This document shows positions 61,183 through 64,000 of a stretch of 64,000 bases of DNA, in pieces. The notes beneath the pieces are model-generated. The model did no database searches, was not told where the DNA came from, and saw only the letters and a list, made by a program, of their open reading frames with translations. This DNA is from Saccharum officinarum (lineage: Eukaryota > Streptophyta > Magnoliopsida > Poales > Poaceae): the NCBI GenBank assembly GCA_020631735.1, contig CM036158.1, positions 82,595,914 to 82,659,913 on the forward strand, written 5' to 3'. Numbering within the stretch: the stretch's first letter is position 1; each line of letters opens with the position of its first letter. The position numbers and the translations under genes are program-made.

Positions 61183-63093
61183 TGTAACACCATCGGTGTT
61201 ACCGCGTTAACAAATCACTAAACCATGTCATGAGCATCATGTTATGTATTATTGTAGCTGGTAAAGTAAGAAATTAAATTTTGTTGCACTAATTCTCAAT
61301 TTAAGCTCTAATTTTTTTTCCATGTCCAAATATTCCCCAACACAACTCAACTAACTATTGTCATCCTGATCCAACTCCATCGCTCATAATTCATCTTCTT
61401 CCTAATTCTCTGATCGCGCTCGCACACTCGCAGAGCATGCCCACGCAGCACGCGCACGGCGACGACCGACCGCGGCGGCAGACACCATGCATAGTATACG
61501 CATTAGTTACTACATAATCGCACTCTATAAAATCAACGCAGCCCTGCTTACACGTCGTGCCAGAAGCGAACCAGAGCACACGCAGAGCAGCACTGTAACG
61601 TGTCGGGCACTGTAGCACAAAGAATCAATGTAGACGCGTGGAAAGTACTGTACCTAGTCGAATGTACTGTAGTAGACACTGTAGCAGCTCGGGATACTGT
61701 TCATCCGAAGATATTTTTTTGTCCCGGTACGCTGCGAGGTTATTTAGAGCGCTGCCTCTAGCCGTGTCTCCTGTCTTTTAAACCGAGCCGTCGAGTCGTT
61801 CCGTTCAGCTGATTGATCGCTTCTCCAAAATCAACTTCCTCTGATCTTGCCTGAGAAAGCTGCGTCTATCGATTTCTCTCCGAGCTATAATCGATCGAGG
61901 TAACTAGTCTATACGAATTCCTTTATTCTCCTTATCAGTATCGCACTTGCTCTGGAGCCAGGAGCTAACCATGACAGACAAACTCAAACATACGCTTTCC
62001 ACGTTCACGATTCATTGCTGGCTTCTTCTTGATAATTCATTTCACCAGCCCACTTGACAAGTCAGAAGACCAAAGCCTCACATTCTTGAGCAAGTCTCAG
62101 GAGACCAGGCCAAGAACTAATTAATTTCTTGTTTATTTTAGAATTAATTAAACAGCCACCTTGTGCGATCAATATCTTCACCATACGATCTCTAAATCAC
62201 TCGATTCTTCTTCCTAAAATCATTATTTACCTGTTAGTATAGTTAGATCATACCTATATGTGGTGATGCTAAAGTCTATTAAATCAATCAAAAGCGCTTA
62301 ATATTAATATGATAAATCTTGTATAAATTTTTGTGGCAAATGGGTAATAGCTTTAGCTTTGAAACTTTTGCGGTAGCTTCATGATTTTATTAGGTGCTTG
62401 CTGTAGTTTTGTAGTCCTTGAATAGCTTACTAGATGTGATAGCTAAGTTTCTCTAGCCGTATTAAATATTAAATTGAAAACAAATGAAGAGTATGCAATT
62501 TAATGAGTAAAGATTAATTGGATCAGTTTACTCTTACTTAGTAAGAATAGTAGACAACCTGGTATGTTAGTCATTAGAGCTAGCTTAGTAGCTTAGTAGT
62601 AGTTGTTTTTTAGAGCTGCTGTTATCATTGCATTAAGTCATGTCATCATTTCTTGCATATAGATCACGAGATAGTGGAGTACATGGCTGCGGAGGAGCCG
62701 AAGTATGAGAAGATCGTGGAGGTGTACGAGGAGGAGGTCCCCGTGCAGGAAGGAGCCCCGGAGCCATCAACCACTAACTTTGCTGCACACCAGGATACCC
62801 AAGGCAAGCCCTGGTGCATAACCTTTATTTTGAAATTATAATAGGATATCTATGTTATATGTGCATTTATGTTTCAGGAGTTCTGTTGAAACCCACTTGC
62901 ATAAATATTACTACACAAGAGTCTTACTAGTTTATGCCGTGTAGTGCCATGCTTAGGTTTCGTTAGCGTGAACAACATGGTGTTGTTCACGATAGGTGAT
63001 CATTATTATCACTATGGTTAACATGGAAATAAAGGCAGGTGAAATGATGACCGGGCAGGGATGTGGTTTGGTAGTGGTGGATGTGACAAGGGG
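61183..63093 (+). mobile_element. Putative long LTR or LTR-element fragment
   Basis: It begins TGTAACACCATCGGTGTTAC. Its start has the same AACACC-nn(n)-GGTGTT palindrome as the start of the 4055-9263 LTR, so the two are probably from related long-LTR gypsy-like families, here in + orientation. No closing CA or primer binding site is seen before the next element near 63094. It includes the exon-like block at 62663-62803. Confidence 0.4.
62663..62803 (+). other. Acidic exon-like block within LTR-like sequence
   Basis: A GC-rich, Glu-rich coding-like block in otherwise AT-rich DNA reads EIVEYMAAEEPKYEKIVEV then YEEEVPVQEGAPEPS. It is preceded by GCATATAG, a possible splice acceptor, and followed by CCCAAG/GCAAGC, a good GC-type donor. 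No protein family is recognised. It may be a small exon used by the LTR element or an exon of an unrelated gene. Confidence 0.35.
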
Positions 63094-64000
63094 TGTTGAA
63101 AGTCCTATGTTTGGTGTTGGTAATTAGTGACAATGCCTAAATACTAATCATATGCCTAAGTTGTATGTAGTATATGAGGATTAGTACATTCCAAGGTTGG
63201 TGGCAAGATGGACATGGTGATCATGATGGCCACACTTGGAGTTGGATGTAACCCTATGTGATCAAGGCAAAGGTATATGCTTAAGGGTTGTGTTTTAGTA
63301 ACCAAGACACCTAGTGGGTGTGGTTACATTATAGGATAGATAGTCGTACTATAAAGAGGGGAATAACGCGGCTATTGAACTCCTAAGTGCCTCTAGGTAT
63401 ACATTTCATAATCATATGCATTTGGATAGATCTAATATTGTCTCAAAAAATGATTGTGAAAATGCTAACACACTCACACATGACGAGATCACTTGGTGGT
63501 GTTAGCACGTTTGCGAAGGCGGTGGAGTTTGAGCGGTAGAGAGGGTTTGGGGTCCTCCCTCCCGCCGAGCTTGCGAGACGGGATTCAGGCGTTTTCAAGG
63601 AGTTGAAACGACTATTTTTCACTACGCCGGAAGTCCGGAAAAGAAACGGAGGCAAACGGAGGTCACAGAGGTGACCGGACGCTGAACCGGACGCGGTCTT
63701 TGCATGACCGGACGCGTCCGGTCAGTGTTCAGTGTCTGCGTGTATTTCAGTTTGATGATCGGACGCGCAGCGCGTCCGGTCACTGACGATCGGACGCGTC
63801 CGGTCGTTCAGGGAGCTTACTGTACTCTAACCGGACGCTGGCACTGTCGCGTCCGGTCATTTTCTTCAGCGCGTCCGGTCACTGTTTCGTTGAGCGCTGC
63901 TCAGGCGACCAGCGCGTCCGGTCACTCACGGGACTAGCGCGTCCGGTCATTTCCAGTGCGTCCGGTCTGTGCAATGAGCGCGTCCAGTCGTTGCTTCGCA
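63094..64000 (+). mobile_element. Putative Ty1/copia (Maximus/SIRE-like) LTR, partial
   Basis: It begins TGTTGAAAGTCCTATG and passes into an array of GACCGGACGC palindromes, a feature I associate with LTRs of the Maximus/SIRE lineage in panicoid grasses. It runs off the window end. The lineage assignment is from recollection of the motif, not from coding sequence. Confidence 0.45.
63660..63990. repeat. Array of GACCGGACGC / GCGTCCGGTC half-sites
   Basis: About six forward half-sites (GACCGGACGC and one-base variants) and about nine reverse half-sites (GCGTCCGGTC) occur in 330 bp. Full palindromes such as GACCGGACGCGTCCGGTC are at 63707 and, with a T, at 63790. Forward sites dominate the left third and reverse sites the right half. 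Confidence 0.85.

Overview
This window is plant nuclear DNA, almost certainly from a grass and probably a panicoid. It has short GT-AG exons inside large introns, CACTA elements with TTTGCCGAGTGCC subterminal repeats, Stowaway-type MITEs, long-LTR retrotransposons and a GACCGGACGC palindrome array. Only two host genes are recognisable. One is a class III secretory peroxidase on the + strand, broken by a transposon. The other is an intact six-exon chloroplast 10-kDa co-chaperonin (CPN10, GroES family) on the - strand. They converge tail to tail with 819 bp between their stop codons. Nearly everything else is transposons, often nested.

The dominant large-scale feature is a 26-kb direct repeat. 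Positions 5481-31653 and 31754-57901 are near identical, differing mostly by single-base indels. Copy 1 ends exactly at a 100-base run of N (31654-31753) and copy 2 starts exactly after it. This is the pattern expected when two overlapping contig ends, or two haplotigs, are scaffolded without merging. The likely real locus is 1-31653 continued by 57902-64000. A real tandem duplication is not formally excluded. Features inside the repeat are described fully for copy 1 and briefly for copy 2, with the differences noted.

Layout: 1-4054, non-coding internal region of a - strand LTR retrotransposon; 4055-9263, its 5.2-kb LTR; 9264-10155, 3' part of a poly-A retroposon; 12052-13545, two small CACTA elements, one holding a tRNA-like segment; 14927-16956, peroxidase split by a 925-bp hAT element with a perfect 8-bp target duplication; 17776-20057, CPN10, with a perfect three-unit heat shock element just upstream of its start codon; 20424-22333, MITEs, degenerate repeats and a (TA)n tract; 23101-29039, a large CACTA-type composite holding captured exons, a poly-A retroposon with a 14-bp target duplication, and a long inverted repeat with a Stowaway element in its loop; 30851-31272, an ATGTTGCA array; 31563 onward, a LINE zf-RVT remnant interrupted by the gap. 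The unique right part has the continuation of that LINE (57811-58200), a PIF/Harbinger element carrying a GDSL-lipase fragment (58605-59506), and LTR-like sequence to the end, including a palindrome-rich array.

The best candidate for something undescribed is a set of tiny hairpins in the two related poly-A retroposons. They share the loop ATGCTTTG on 5-bp stems that change in a compensatory way from copy to copy, at spacings that do not keep a reading frame.
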